NCBI RefSeq assembly: GCF_963675815.1
Contig: NZ_OY776574.1
Location: 2,164,001 to 2,228,000, forward strand
Reading direction: 5' to 3'
From: an uncultured Desulfuromusa sp.
GTDB lineage: Bacteria > Desulfobacterota > Desulfuromonadia > Desulfuromonadales > Geopsychrobacteraceae
DNA: 64,000 nucleotides
Shown here: positions 44,091-51,998 of the stretch, piece after piece
How the letters are laid out: every line of letters starts with the position of its first letter
Position numbering within the stretch: the stretch's first letter is position 1
Position numbers and translations under genes: made by a program
The notes under the pieces: model-generated
Databases searched by the model: none
What the model was told of the DNA's origin: nothing
The model's input: only the letters and a program-made list of their open reading frames with translations

Positions 44091-45153
44091 TGACGACTCC
44101 CTTAACCCGTTTGATGCGATAAATGATGAAGAAATCAGATGCCAACAGGAAGAACAGGATCAGCCCCTGGAAAGCGTAAACAAACGCAACAGGGAGCTGC
44201 CATAAGAGTTGCAGGCTGTCACCACCAACGAGAAGAACGCCCATCAGAAAAGAGACAATAACGACCCCGATGGCGCTGCGTTTAGCGAGCCAGGCGATAA
44301 TGATTGCCGTATATCCGTAGCCGGGAGAAATCCCGTGCTGGAGACGATGCTGAAGTCCGGCAACCTCGCTGAAACCGGCAATTCCGGCAATCGCACCACT
44401 GAGAAAGAGGACGAAAAAAATGGCAATACCGGTGTTCATGCCGGCATATTGAGCGGCTTTCTGATTGCTGCCGATAACTTTGATCTCATACCCCCAGACG
44501 GTTCTTTCTATGAACAGGTAGAGAATCAGAGCACAGAACAGGGCAAGGAAAAAACCGCTATGCATGCGGGTATTGAAATACTCGGCAAAACGAGCGGCAT
44601 CACCAAATTGCGCTGTCAAAGGAAAGTTGAATCCTTTGGGATCTTTCCACGGGCCATAGATCAGGTAATCGACCCAGAGAATAGCGATATAATTCATCAG
44701 CAAGGTGACGATAACTTCATTGACCTGCCAACGAGCTCGTAAAAAACCTGCAACTCCAGCCCACAGCCCCCCACAGAAGAATGCAGCAAGAAACATCGCT
44801 GTCATCATCAGCCAATGATTTTGAATGCCGGAAAATAGAGCAACCCAGGTTGCCCCCATGGCACCGACGTAAATTTGTCCTTCAGCACCGATATTCCAGA
44901 TCTGCATGCGAAAAGCGAGGCTGACTCCCAGCCCGGCAAAAATCAAGGGCGTCGTTTTGACGAGGGTTTCTGATAGCCCATAGAGTGAGCCAAGGGATTC
45001 TATGATGATTTCCCGGTACGCTGCTAATGGGCTTACACCGCTGGCGAGCAGCAAAAAACCGGCGACAAAAAGGGCAACAGCAATAGAGGCAATGGGGGCG
45101 CTGAAACGGAGCAAAGTAGAAGAAATTTCGCGGCGCTCAATGACCAGCTTCAT
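44083..45153 (-). CDS. ABC transporter permease, BMP/nucleoside type (first)
   Basis: A 356-residue permease (NupP/YufP-like) with KTTPLIFAGLGVSLAFRMQIWNIGAEGQ near the first third, the hallmark of this group, and about nine hydrophobic segments. It overlaps the ATPase gene by four bases and the second permease by eight, so all are co-translated. Confidence 0.92.
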   Translation of the reverse strand: MKLVIERREISSTLLRFSAPIASIAVALFVAGFLLLASGVSPLAAYREIIIESLGSLYGLSETLVKTTPLIFAGLGVSLAFRMQIWNIGAEGQIYVGAMGATWVALFSGIQNHWLMMTAMFLAAFFCGGLWAGVAGFLRARWQVNEVIVTLLMNYIAILWVDYLIYGPWKDPKGFNFPLTAQFGDAARFAEYFNTRMHSGFFLALFCALILYLFIERTVWGYEIKVIGSNQKAAQYAGMNTGIAIFFVLFLSGAIAGIAGFSEVAGLQHRLQHGISPGYGYTAIIIAWLAKRSAIGVVIVSFLMGVLLVGGDSLQLLWQLPVAFVYAFQGLILFFLLASDFFIIYRIKRVKGVVNA

Positions 45154-46667
45154 GTTGTCTCTCCCGGGGTTTCACCACTCATCATCAGGCCGATCTCTTC
45201 TCGCGTGGTTTTCCGTGGATCGACATAACCGATCAACTTGCCACGAAACATAACGGCTATTCTATCGCTGAGTTTCAGCAATTCATCCAGATCTTCAGCA
45301 ATCAAAATGGTGCTCATGCCGCGATGAGCACCATCGGCGATCACTTTATGTACGTATTCAGCGCTACCGATATCAAGGCCGCGTGTCGGGTAAAGGGCAA
45401 CCAGAACGGAAGGGTGTTCGGAAAGTTCACGGGCAATAATGACTTTCTGAATATTTCCACCGGACAGGTAACGGACAGGGGTGCCGTCAGGGCCTGTTTT
45501 GATGGCAAACTGGGCAATCTTTTCTGCTGCATTACGACGGATAGCCCGTTTGTTCTGGAAAATCCAGTTTCTGAATAAGCCACTTTTAAAGCTTTTCATA
45601 ATCAGGTTGTCATCAATACTCATGTCCGGTGCAATGCCGATAGTTTTGCGGTCTTCAGGGATATGAGCAATTCCGGCAATATAAGAATATCTGGCGTTAC
45701 TGTTGGTAATATCCTCATCCCCGGCCATGATTCGGCCCTGGCTGGTGTTTTTCAGCCCGGTCAAAACTTCAGCTAAAGCTTTCTGGCCATTGCCTGCAAC
45801 TCCGGCAATACCAAGAATTTCTCCTTTTTTTAACCGGAGGCTGAAACTGTCAAGATCGGACAGGCCCCGATCATTACGAACTGACAGCCCCTGGATATCA
45901 AGAACGATCTGGTCTGACATTTGTAATGTTTTCTGCCACTGGGGGATTTTGTCTTTGCCGATCATCAGCGAAGCCAGTCTTGATTCATCGAAATCACCCC
46001 GGATCAGAGTTTCCAGGCTGCAACCCTTTTTAAGGATGGTGACGCGGTCAGAAATTTCCATGACTTCGCGCATTTTATGAGAAATAAAAATGATGCTTTT
46101 CCCCTGATTCTTTAATCGCCTTAAAACAGCAAAGAGTCGATCAGCTTCTTGGGGAGTGAGGACAGCGGTTGGCTCATCCAGAATGAGCAGCTGGCAGTCA
46201 CGCATCAAGAGTTTGATTAATTCAATCCATTGCTGTGCCCCTATGGAGAGTTTCCAGACAGGGGTGTCCAGATCGAGATCCAGGTCAAACTCATCAATTA
46301 ATGTCTGGATCTTCTCCTTGTATTTTTTGCGGTTGAAAAAATTGGGAACTTTTTCCAGAGCGAGAAGGATATTTTCGAAAACGGAATGGGCCGGCACGAG
46401 CATGAAATGCTGATGGACCATGCCGATGCCATAAGCAAGGGAGTCACGTGGACTGGTGAAATGAACTTGTTTTTCTGCAATGCTGATCTGTCCCCGGTCA
46501 GGGTGATAGAGCCCGGTCAAAACATTCATCAGCGTACTTTTCCCAGCTCCATTTTCACCCAGCAGTGTATGGATCTCCGCGCGCGCAACCGAGAAAGAAA
46601 CATCGTCCAGGGCGACAACACCGGGAAATGTTTTGCGGATATTTTGGATCTGTAAAAAATCAGTCAT
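45150..46667 (-). CDS. ABC transporter ATP-binding protein with two ABC domains (nucleoside importer)
   Basis: A 505-residue double ATPase as in sugar/nucleoside importers (NupO/YufO-like). The N-terminal domain has Walker A GENGAGKSTL (about 38-47) and Walker B LLILDEPTAVL. The C-terminal domain has the degenerate Walker A GVAGNGQKAL and signature YLSGGNIQKV, normal for this class. It follows the binding-protein gene after a 73-bp gap that contains an intrinsic terminator. Confidence 0.94.
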   Translation of the reverse strand: MTDFLQIQNIRKTFPGVVALDDVSFSVARAEIHTLLGENGAGKSTLMNVLTGLYHPDRGQISIAEKQVHFTSPRDSLAYGIGMVHQHFMLVPAHSVFENILLALEKVPNFFNRKKYKEKIQTLIDEFDLDLDLDTPVWKLSIGAQQWIELIKLLMRDCQLLILDEPTAVLTPQEADRLFAVLRRLKNQGKSIIFISHKMREVMEISDRVTILKKGCSLETLIRGDFDESRLASLMIGKDKIPQWQKTLQMSDQIVLDIQGLSVRNDRGLSDLDSFSLRLKKGEILGIAGVAGNGQKALAEVLTGLKNTSQGRIMAGDEDITNSNARYSYIAGIAHIPEDRKTIGIAPDMSIDDNLIMKSFKSGLFRNWIFQNKRAIRRNAAEKIAQFAIKTGPDGTPVRYLSGGNIQKVIIARELSEHPSVLVALYPTRGLDIGSAEYVHKVIADGAHRGMSTILIAEDLDELLKLSDRIAVMFRGKLIGYVDPRKTTREEIGLMMSGETPGETT

Positions 46668-46692
46668 ATCTGATGCTTTTGCAGAGAGTCAC

Positions 46693-46725
46693 GAAATAAA
46701 AAAGGCACGCGGGAGGCGTGCCTTT
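46693..46725 (-). terminator. intrinsic terminator between the binding-protein gene and the ATPase gene
   Basis: On the minus strand AAAGGCACGC, loop CTCCC and GCGTGCCTTT (46725-46701) form a 10-bp stem followed by TTTTATTT. Partial termination here would give more binding-protein mRNA than transporter mRNA. Confidence 0.85.
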
Positions 46726-46740
46726 AAGGGGGTTGTTTGT

Positions 46741-47817
46741 TTATTTGGAAATCGTACCCTGAACGCCCTGAACAAAATAGTTCATGCCGAGGAGTTCACC
46801 GTCCGTGGGAGTATGGCCTGCAGCAATCACTTCTTTTCCGCTTTGATCTTTAATCGGGCCGGAGAAGGGATGGAGAGAACCTGCTTTAATAGCCTCGGCT
46901 TTTTCATTGACCAGGGACTGGACCTCAGTGGGAACCTTGGCACTGAAATCAGCCAAACGAACCAAGTCGTCCTTCATCCCTGACCAGATCTGTTCGGATT
47001 TCCAGGTTCCATTGTGAACCTCTTCCGCCAGTTTGGTGTAGAGAGCTCCCCAGTTCCAGATCGGAGCTGTCAGAAAGGCATTGGGAGCAAAGCTGCGCAT
47101 ATCTGAATTGTAGCCGATAACGTAAGCGCCACGAGCTTCTGCTGCCTGCATCGTGGCCGGGGCGTCTTGATGCATGGCTAAGACATCTGCGCCAACATCC
47201 AGGAGACTGTCAGCCGCATCCCGTTCGACACCTGGATCAAACCAGGTTTGCGTCCAGACAACTTTGACTTCTGCTTTTGGATTAACACTTTGCACCCCCA
47301 GAGTGAAGGCATTAATTCCGCGGATAACTTCCGGAATCGGAAACGCTGCGACATAACCGACGGCGTTGGTTTTGGTCATTTTCCCGGCAACGATTCCAGA
47401 GAGGTAGCGGGGCTCATACATCCGACCAAAATAGGTGCCGACATTTTCTGCGGTTTTAAATCCGGAGCAATGCATAAAAACAACATCTTTATTGCGCTTG
47501 GCAACATCAATGGTTGCATCCATGTAGCCAAAACTGGTGGTAAAGATGAGATTGTGCCCTTTGCGGACCAGACCATTGATAACGCGGGCGGATTCTGCCC
47601 CTTCAGGGACAGTCTCGATAAAAGTTGACGGCTGAACATAAGAGAGTTTTTCCATCTCCTGACGTCCCTGGTCATGGGCATAGGTCCAGCCTGCATCGCC
47701 TACAGGTCCAACATAAACAAAACCAGCTTTGATTTCTTTTGCCGGAGTCACAGCGAAAGAATTACCACTAAAACACAGTGCCAGAGTGACCAGCAGAAGC
47801 AGAGTAGCCTTTTTCAT
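46741..47817 (-). CDS. BMP family ABC transporter substrate-binding protein
   Basis: A 358-residue exported binding protein of the Med/BMP family. A signal peptide MKKATLLLLVTLALCFSGNSFA comes first; no lipobox cysteine is evident at the cleavage site, so it may be periplasmic rather than lipid-anchored. Blocks KAGFVYVGPVGDAGWTYAHDQG and AGKMTKTNAVGYVAAFPIPEV are typical. BMP proteins bind purine nucleosides. ATG 47817 follows GAGG; an in-frame TTG precedes it. It is the first gene of the importer operon. Confidence 0.93.
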   Translation of the reverse strand: MKKATLLLLVTLALCFSGNSFAVTPAKEIKAGFVYVGPVGDAGWTYAHDQGRQEMEKLSYVQPSTFIETVPEGAESARVINGLVRKGHNLIFTTSFGYMDATIDVAKRNKDVVFMHCSGFKTAENVGTYFGRMYEPRYLSGIVAGKMTKTNAVGYVAAFPIPEVIRGINAFTLGVQSVNPKAEVKVVWTQTWFDPGVERDAADSLLDVGADVLAMHQDAPATMQAAEARGAYVIGYNSDMRSFAPNAFLTAPIWNWGALYTKLAEEVHNGTWKSEQIWSGMKDDLVRLADFSAKVPTEVQSLVNEKAEAIKAGSLHPFSGPIKDQSGKEVIAAGHTPTDGELLGMNYFVQGVQGTISK

Positions 47818-47927
47818 CAAATCAACCTCACTTTGTCAGGGGGAAATAAATTTAAAAAGAACCTTTTAGACCAGACCCGTGGGAGTGTCAAGAAATCCCC
47901 GCAGGTACAGGACCAGAAAAAATGAAT

Positions 47928-49223
47928 CTACAGTTTACTGTCAATATTGTTACGCAGCCAGCTCGCATCCCACCATTCGATGGGTTGTACTGGAACGCCG
48001 GCGACAAAAACACCAAGGTGGAGATGGTCTCCCCCCGCCATTCCTGTTGTCCCACTTCGACCAATGACCTGTCCACGAGTTAATATGTCTCCCGGTGTAA
48101 CATTGAGCTGACTCATGTGCGCATAGAGAGACTGCAATCCCAGTCCATGATCAATAAGGACGCAGAGGCCATAGATTCCCATATAATCAGCCCAGAGAAC
48201 TTCTCCTGCATTTTCTGCAACGATTTCTGTCTGAGCAATTGAAGCAAGATCTTGTCCGTGGTGAACCTGTTTGTCGATTTCTTTGCCATTGTAATAATAG
48301 GTGCGGTGATCGGCAAACTGAGCCAGGCTTGCGGCTTGTGGTTGTCTCATAAAAGCGCCATTCCAGAGTGGTGTTGGTGACGTCTGGGTACTGAGCTCAG
48401 CTATTTTTTCTCTGTTTTGTTGACGAACTTGCCGATTAATATAAAGAAAAACATCCAGAGGGTTCTCAATATCAGGGGCTAAAGTTTCAAATTCCGGCGC
48501 TTTCTGGGAAAGAAATTTGTCGGAGATATTGATTTTACGCTGCCGGAATTTTTTATTATTAGCACGATAATACATTCCCAGTTGACGCTCATTTCCCGCC
48601 AGGTCACGGGCAACGATTCTGGGAACAAAATCGCTTTCTTTCACATTGTAAGGATAGGCAAACAAGCACGCATAGTTCCCCGACTCCTGTTGATATGCCG
48701 GGAAAAAATAATCAGCAAATTGAACTCCGGCAGAGACAACTTTTTCATTCAGGCTGAAGGTGGCCAAGCCGCTGCCGCCTTTGGTGAAATTATGAGCTTT
48801 GCTGAGGAGCGAAATGATCGGCGCCCGAGAATCATAGGTCAGGGTGAATTGCTGATTGATCGTGTTGCCTTTGCCAAAATGGTAAATTGACTGGTCTGTT
48901 GAGGTCACGTCAATCCGTAGCTCTCCTTCCTGCAGTTTCAATGCAGATAGGTCCAGGTCCAGATCAGCAACAGCGGTTTGGGGTGAAAAAGCGCGTTTCA
49001 GGAGGGGAAGCTGGTTGCTCCCCTGGATGACGACCACTTCGACACTTTTGATCCCCATCCCCTCATCGTTGAGAGACAAAAGGATCTTTGTATTTTTGGA
49101 AACAGGACCGTTTCCCGGGGTTAAGCTTAACAATGGGGGTTTGGTGTCACGAAAATAAAAGATTCCGGCCGCTACCAGGCCAATAACGACAAGTAACACG
49201 AACAGTTTTTTAATTGATTTCAA
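47928..49223 (-). CDS. M23 family metallopeptidase, membrane-anchored
   Basis: A 431-residue peptidoglycan hydrolase-like protein. A single N-terminal membrane helix (about 7-24) anchors a long periplasmic beta-rich region (about 30-285). A C-terminal LytM domain follows, with HHGQDLA (first zinc His and Asp) and GGDHLHLGVF (H-x-H). The catalytic motifs look intact, so endopeptidase activity is likely; some family members instead activate amidases. The gene stands alone between the importer and lpd. Confidence 0.92.
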   Translation of the reverse strand: MKSIKKLFVLLVVIGLVAAGIFYFRDTKPPLLSLTPGNGPVSKNTKILLSLNDEGMGIKSVEVVVIQGSNQLPLLKRAFSPQTAVADLDLDLSALKLQEGELRIDVTSTDQSIYHFGKGNTINQQFTLTYDSRAPIISLLSKAHNFTKGGSGLATFSLNEKVVSAGVQFADYFFPAYQQESGNYACLFAYPYNVKESDFVPRIVARDLAGNERQLGMYYRANNKKFRQRKINISDKFLSQKAPEFETLAPDIENPLDVFLYINRQVRQQNREKIAELSTQTSPTPLWNGAFMRQPQAASLAQFADHRTYYYNGKEIDKQVHHGQDLASIAQTEIVAENAGEVLWADYMGIYGLCVLIDHGLGLQSLYAHMSQLNVTPGDILTRGQVIGRSGTTGMAGGDHLHLGVFVAGVPVQPIEWWDASWLRNNIDSKL

Positions 49224-49321
49224 GATAAAACCTTTTAGCTGATAATTATAGTTTGGAAAAGATGTCAGGCAATGACCTTTATGAAACGAAGCTTTTCACA
49301 AAAAACTTCACTTATTCTTCT

Positions 49322-49355
49322 TTGTTGCCCCTCCGTTTGTCAAGAGGGGCAACAA
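49322..49355. terminator. terminator-like hairpin downstream of lpd
   Basis: A perfect 12-bp stem TTGTTGCCCCTC/GAGGGGCAACAA with a 10-nt loop lies just beyond the lpd stop. No U tract follows on the minus strand, so it may act as an mRNA 3' stabiliser instead. Confidence 0.5.
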
Positions 49356-49361
49356 GAGAAA

Positions 49362-50774
49362 TCAAGCATGGATGGCTTCCTGATTAACCGCCAAAGCTGC
49401 TTCTTTGAGTGTTTCGGCGAGAGTTGGATGTGCATGACAGGTCACAGCGAGATCGTGAATACTTCCGCCAAAAGAAAGAACGGTTGCGGCTTCAGCTATT
49501 AATTCCGATGCCTGTGGGCCGACAATGTGGATTCCGAGAATGCGACCACTGTCAGGAGTTGCCAGAACCTTTATAAAACCTTCACTCATACCCGTACAAA
49601 GTGCTCGACCGCTGGCAGCAAAGAAAAACTTACCTGCTTTATAGGGAATTTCCGCTGCTTTTAATTCCTCTTCATTTTGCCCGACTGAGGAAACTTCGGG
49701 CCAGGTGTAGGTCACTGCCGGGATGATTTGGTAGTTGATGGAAGATTTTTGTCCAGCCAGTCTTTCAGCGAAAACCACCCCTTCCTCGCTCGCTTTATGT
49801 GCCAGCATCGGCCCTGGAACCAGATCACCGATAGCATAGATTCCCGGAACTGCGGTTTGGTAATTTTCATCAACCTCCAGTTGTCCCTGCTTGTTTGTTG
49901 TTAATCCAACGACGTCAAGTCCGAGACCTTCAGTGTGAGCACGTCGTCCTGTGGCGACAAGAACTTTGTCGCAGGTGACCTGCTGCTCTCCCTTGTCAGT
50001 TGTCAGGCTTGCAACAATACCGTTTTTAGTTGTTTCAATTTTGTCCAGCCGGGTTTTAAGGAGGATGTTCAGTCCCTGTTTTTTCAGACTGCGTTGCAAT
50101 GTCTGAGCAACTTGCGGGTCAGCTTGAGGGACGATCTGCGGGAGCATTTCCACAACCGTAACTTCGGAACCCAGCCTGCTCCAGACAGAACCCAGTTCCA
50201 GACCGATCACGCCACCACCGACGACCAGTAACCGCTTTGGTACTTCGGTCAAGCTGAGTGCATCACGGGCATTAATCGTCGTTTCTCCATTGAAGGGGAG
50301 GTGGGGAAGTTCAATCGCTTCGCTGCCCGTTGCCAGGAGAAGCGCTTTCGCTGATAGTTCCAGAGGTCCGTTTTCGCCTGAAACTTTAACTTTATGTATG
50401 GAATCACGAGCAGGTAATAACTCTGCCTGACCGGTAAATGAGTCGATTTTATTTTTTTTAAATAATCCGGCAATTCCCCCCGTAAGTTTTTTGACAATAT
50501 TTTCTTTACGGGACATCATTTTTGGCAGATCCAGTCGGGCTCCGGTGACTTCAATCCCGTGCTCTGCCAGTTCGTGATCAATCCGGGCAAAATGCTCACT
50601 TGATTCAAGCAATGCCTTGCTGGGAATACAGCCTTCGTTCAGGCAGACTCCTCCCAGAGTTGAACGCTTTTCGACGACAGCAACGGAAAACCCGAGTTGC
50701 GCCGCACGAATGGCAGCAACGTAGCCACCAGGGCCGGCACCAATGACGATCAGATCATATATTTGTTCAGACAT
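49362..50774 (-). CDS. lpdA: Dihydrolipoyl dehydrogenase (E3)
   Basis: A 470-residue flavoprotein disulfide reductase that reoxidises lipoamide with NAD+. The redox-active pair is in GGVCLNEGCIPSKALL (Cys43/Cys48 region), the FAD fold is IVIGAGPGGYVAAIRAA, the NAD fold VVGGGVIGLELGSVW, and the dimer-interface active-site histidine lies in CHAHPTLAE. It follows sucB by 16 bp, so it is the E3 of the 2-oxoglutarate dehydrogenase complex encoded here. Confidence 0.96.
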   Translation of the reverse strand: MSEQIYDLIVIGAGPGGYVAAIRAAQLGFSVAVVEKRSTLGGVCLNEGCIPSKALLESSEHFARIDHELAEHGIEVTGARLDLPKMMSRKENIVKKLTGGIAGLFKKNKIDSFTGQAELLPARDSIHKVKVSGENGPLELSAKALLLATGSEAIELPHLPFNGETTINARDALSLTEVPKRLLVVGGGVIGLELGSVWSRLGSEVTVVEMLPQIVPQADPQVAQTLQRSLKKQGLNILLKTRLDKIETTKNGIVASLTTDKGEQQVTCDKVLVATGRRAHTEGLGLDVVGLTTNKQGQLEVDENYQTAVPGIYAIGDLVPGPMLAHKASEEGVVFAERLAGQKSSINYQIIPAVTYTWPEVSSVGQNEEELKAAEIPYKAGKFFFAASGRALCTGMSEGFIKVLATPDSGRILGIHIVGPQASELIAEAATVLSFGGSIHDLAVTCHAHPTLAETLKEAALAVNQEAIHA

Positions 50775-50790
50775 TTGCTCTCCTTTGAGT

Positions 50791-51996
50791 TCAAATTTTC
50801 AACAACAGGGTTTCCGGGTTGTCAATGTAGTTTTTGACTTGTTTGAGAAAGCCGACGGCCTGTTGGCCATCAATAATCCGGTGGTCATAGCTGAGGGCGA
50901 TATTCATCATGGGACGAATGACAATTTCTCCTTCGACAACGACTGCCCGTTCTTGAATGCCATGCATTCCGAGAATGCCGCACTGGGGTGGATTCAAGAG
51001 TGGTGTGGAGAGAACGGAACCATAAACTCCACCGTTGCTGACAGTAAACGTTCCTCCCTGAAGTTCATCGAGAGTCAATTTGCCGTTGCCGGCCCGTTCA
51101 GCAAGGTCTCGGATGGTCTTTTCGACACCGGCAAAATCCAGCTTGTCAGCATCGCGGATGACCGGGACAACCAGGCCGCGCTTACTTCCTACTGCGACGC
51201 CGATATCGTAATAGTTATGATAGATAATGTCGTTTCCATCAATACTCGCGTTGATTTCCGGGGCATCTTTTAATGCTTCGGCACAGGCTTTGACGAAGAA
51301 AGACATGAAGCCAAGACCGACATCGTGCTTAGCCTGAAAGATTTCTTTGTAGCGGCGGCGTAGCTCTATCACCCGGCTCATGTCGATTTCATTAAAGGTC
51401 GTCAGCATGGCTGTTTCTTGTTTCGCACGTAAAAGATGCTCAGCCATTTTTTTGCGAAATTGTGACATGGCTACCCGCGTGATTCGTTCAGCTGCTTCAG
51501 CTGGAGCTGTTGGCTCAATGGCGGGTGCGGCCGGAGATGCTGCCGGAGTGGTTTGTTTTTCTTCTGCTTTTGCCGCCGGAATGTCATCAACAAGAACTCT
51601 GCCATCACGACCGCTTCCCTTCAATGTCGCAGGATCAATCCCCCTTTCAGCGGCAATTTTGGGGACGGCTGGATTCATCGGTGCATCTGCCGGTGTGACC
51701 GCCGGTGCAACGTCTGCTGTCGTTTCCTTTGTCGTCTCTGTTTTTTCTGCAGCCTCAGGCGCGGCAGCTGTCTCATCAATTTTGCCGATCACAGCACCAA
51801 TCTTTATGGTTTCCCCTTCTTCAACGAGAATAGTCAGTGTTCCGGACGCTTCAGCATTCAGTTCAACATTGACTTTTTCCGTTTCCAGTTCCATGAGCAA
51901 ATCATCTTTGTTGACATACTCACCATCTTTTTTGAACCATTCACCGATTTCCGCTTCAACAATTGACTCACCTACCTGGGGTACTATGATATCCAT
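50791..51996 (-). CDS. sucB: Dihydrolipoyllysine-residue succinyltransferase (E2 of 2-oxoglutarate dehydrogenase)
   Basis: A 401-residue E2 protein: one lipoyl domain (1-75) with lipoyl-lysine context ELETEKVNVE, an Ala/Pro-rich linker, a peripheral-subunit-binding domain (about 107-142, AVPKIAAERGIDPATLKGSG) and the catalytic domain with SYDHRIIDGQQA. It transfers succinyl groups to CoA. The start lies two bases after the end of sucA. Because E1 is frame-disrupted here, whether this E2 forms a working complex depends on that gene. Confidence 0.95.
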   Translation of the reverse strand: MDIIVPQVGESIVEAEIGEWFKKDGEYVNKDDLLMELETEKVNVELNAEASGTLTILVEEGETIKIGAVIGKIDETAAAPEAAEKTETTKETTADVAPAVTPADAPMNPAVPKIAAERGIDPATLKGSGRDGRVLVDDIPAAKAEEKQTTPAASPAAPAIEPTAPAEAAERITRVAMSQFRKKMAEHLLRAKQETAMLTTFNEIDMSRVIELRRRYKEIFQAKHDVGLGFMSFFVKACAEALKDAPEINASIDGNDIIYHNYYDIGVAVGSKRGLVVPVIRDADKLDFAGVEKTIRDLAERAGNGKLTLDELQGGTFTVSNGGVYGSVLSTPLLNPPQCGILGMHGIQERAVVVEGEIVIRPMMNIALSYDHRIIDGQQAVGFLKQVKNYIDNPETLLLKI

Positions 51997-51998
51997 GT

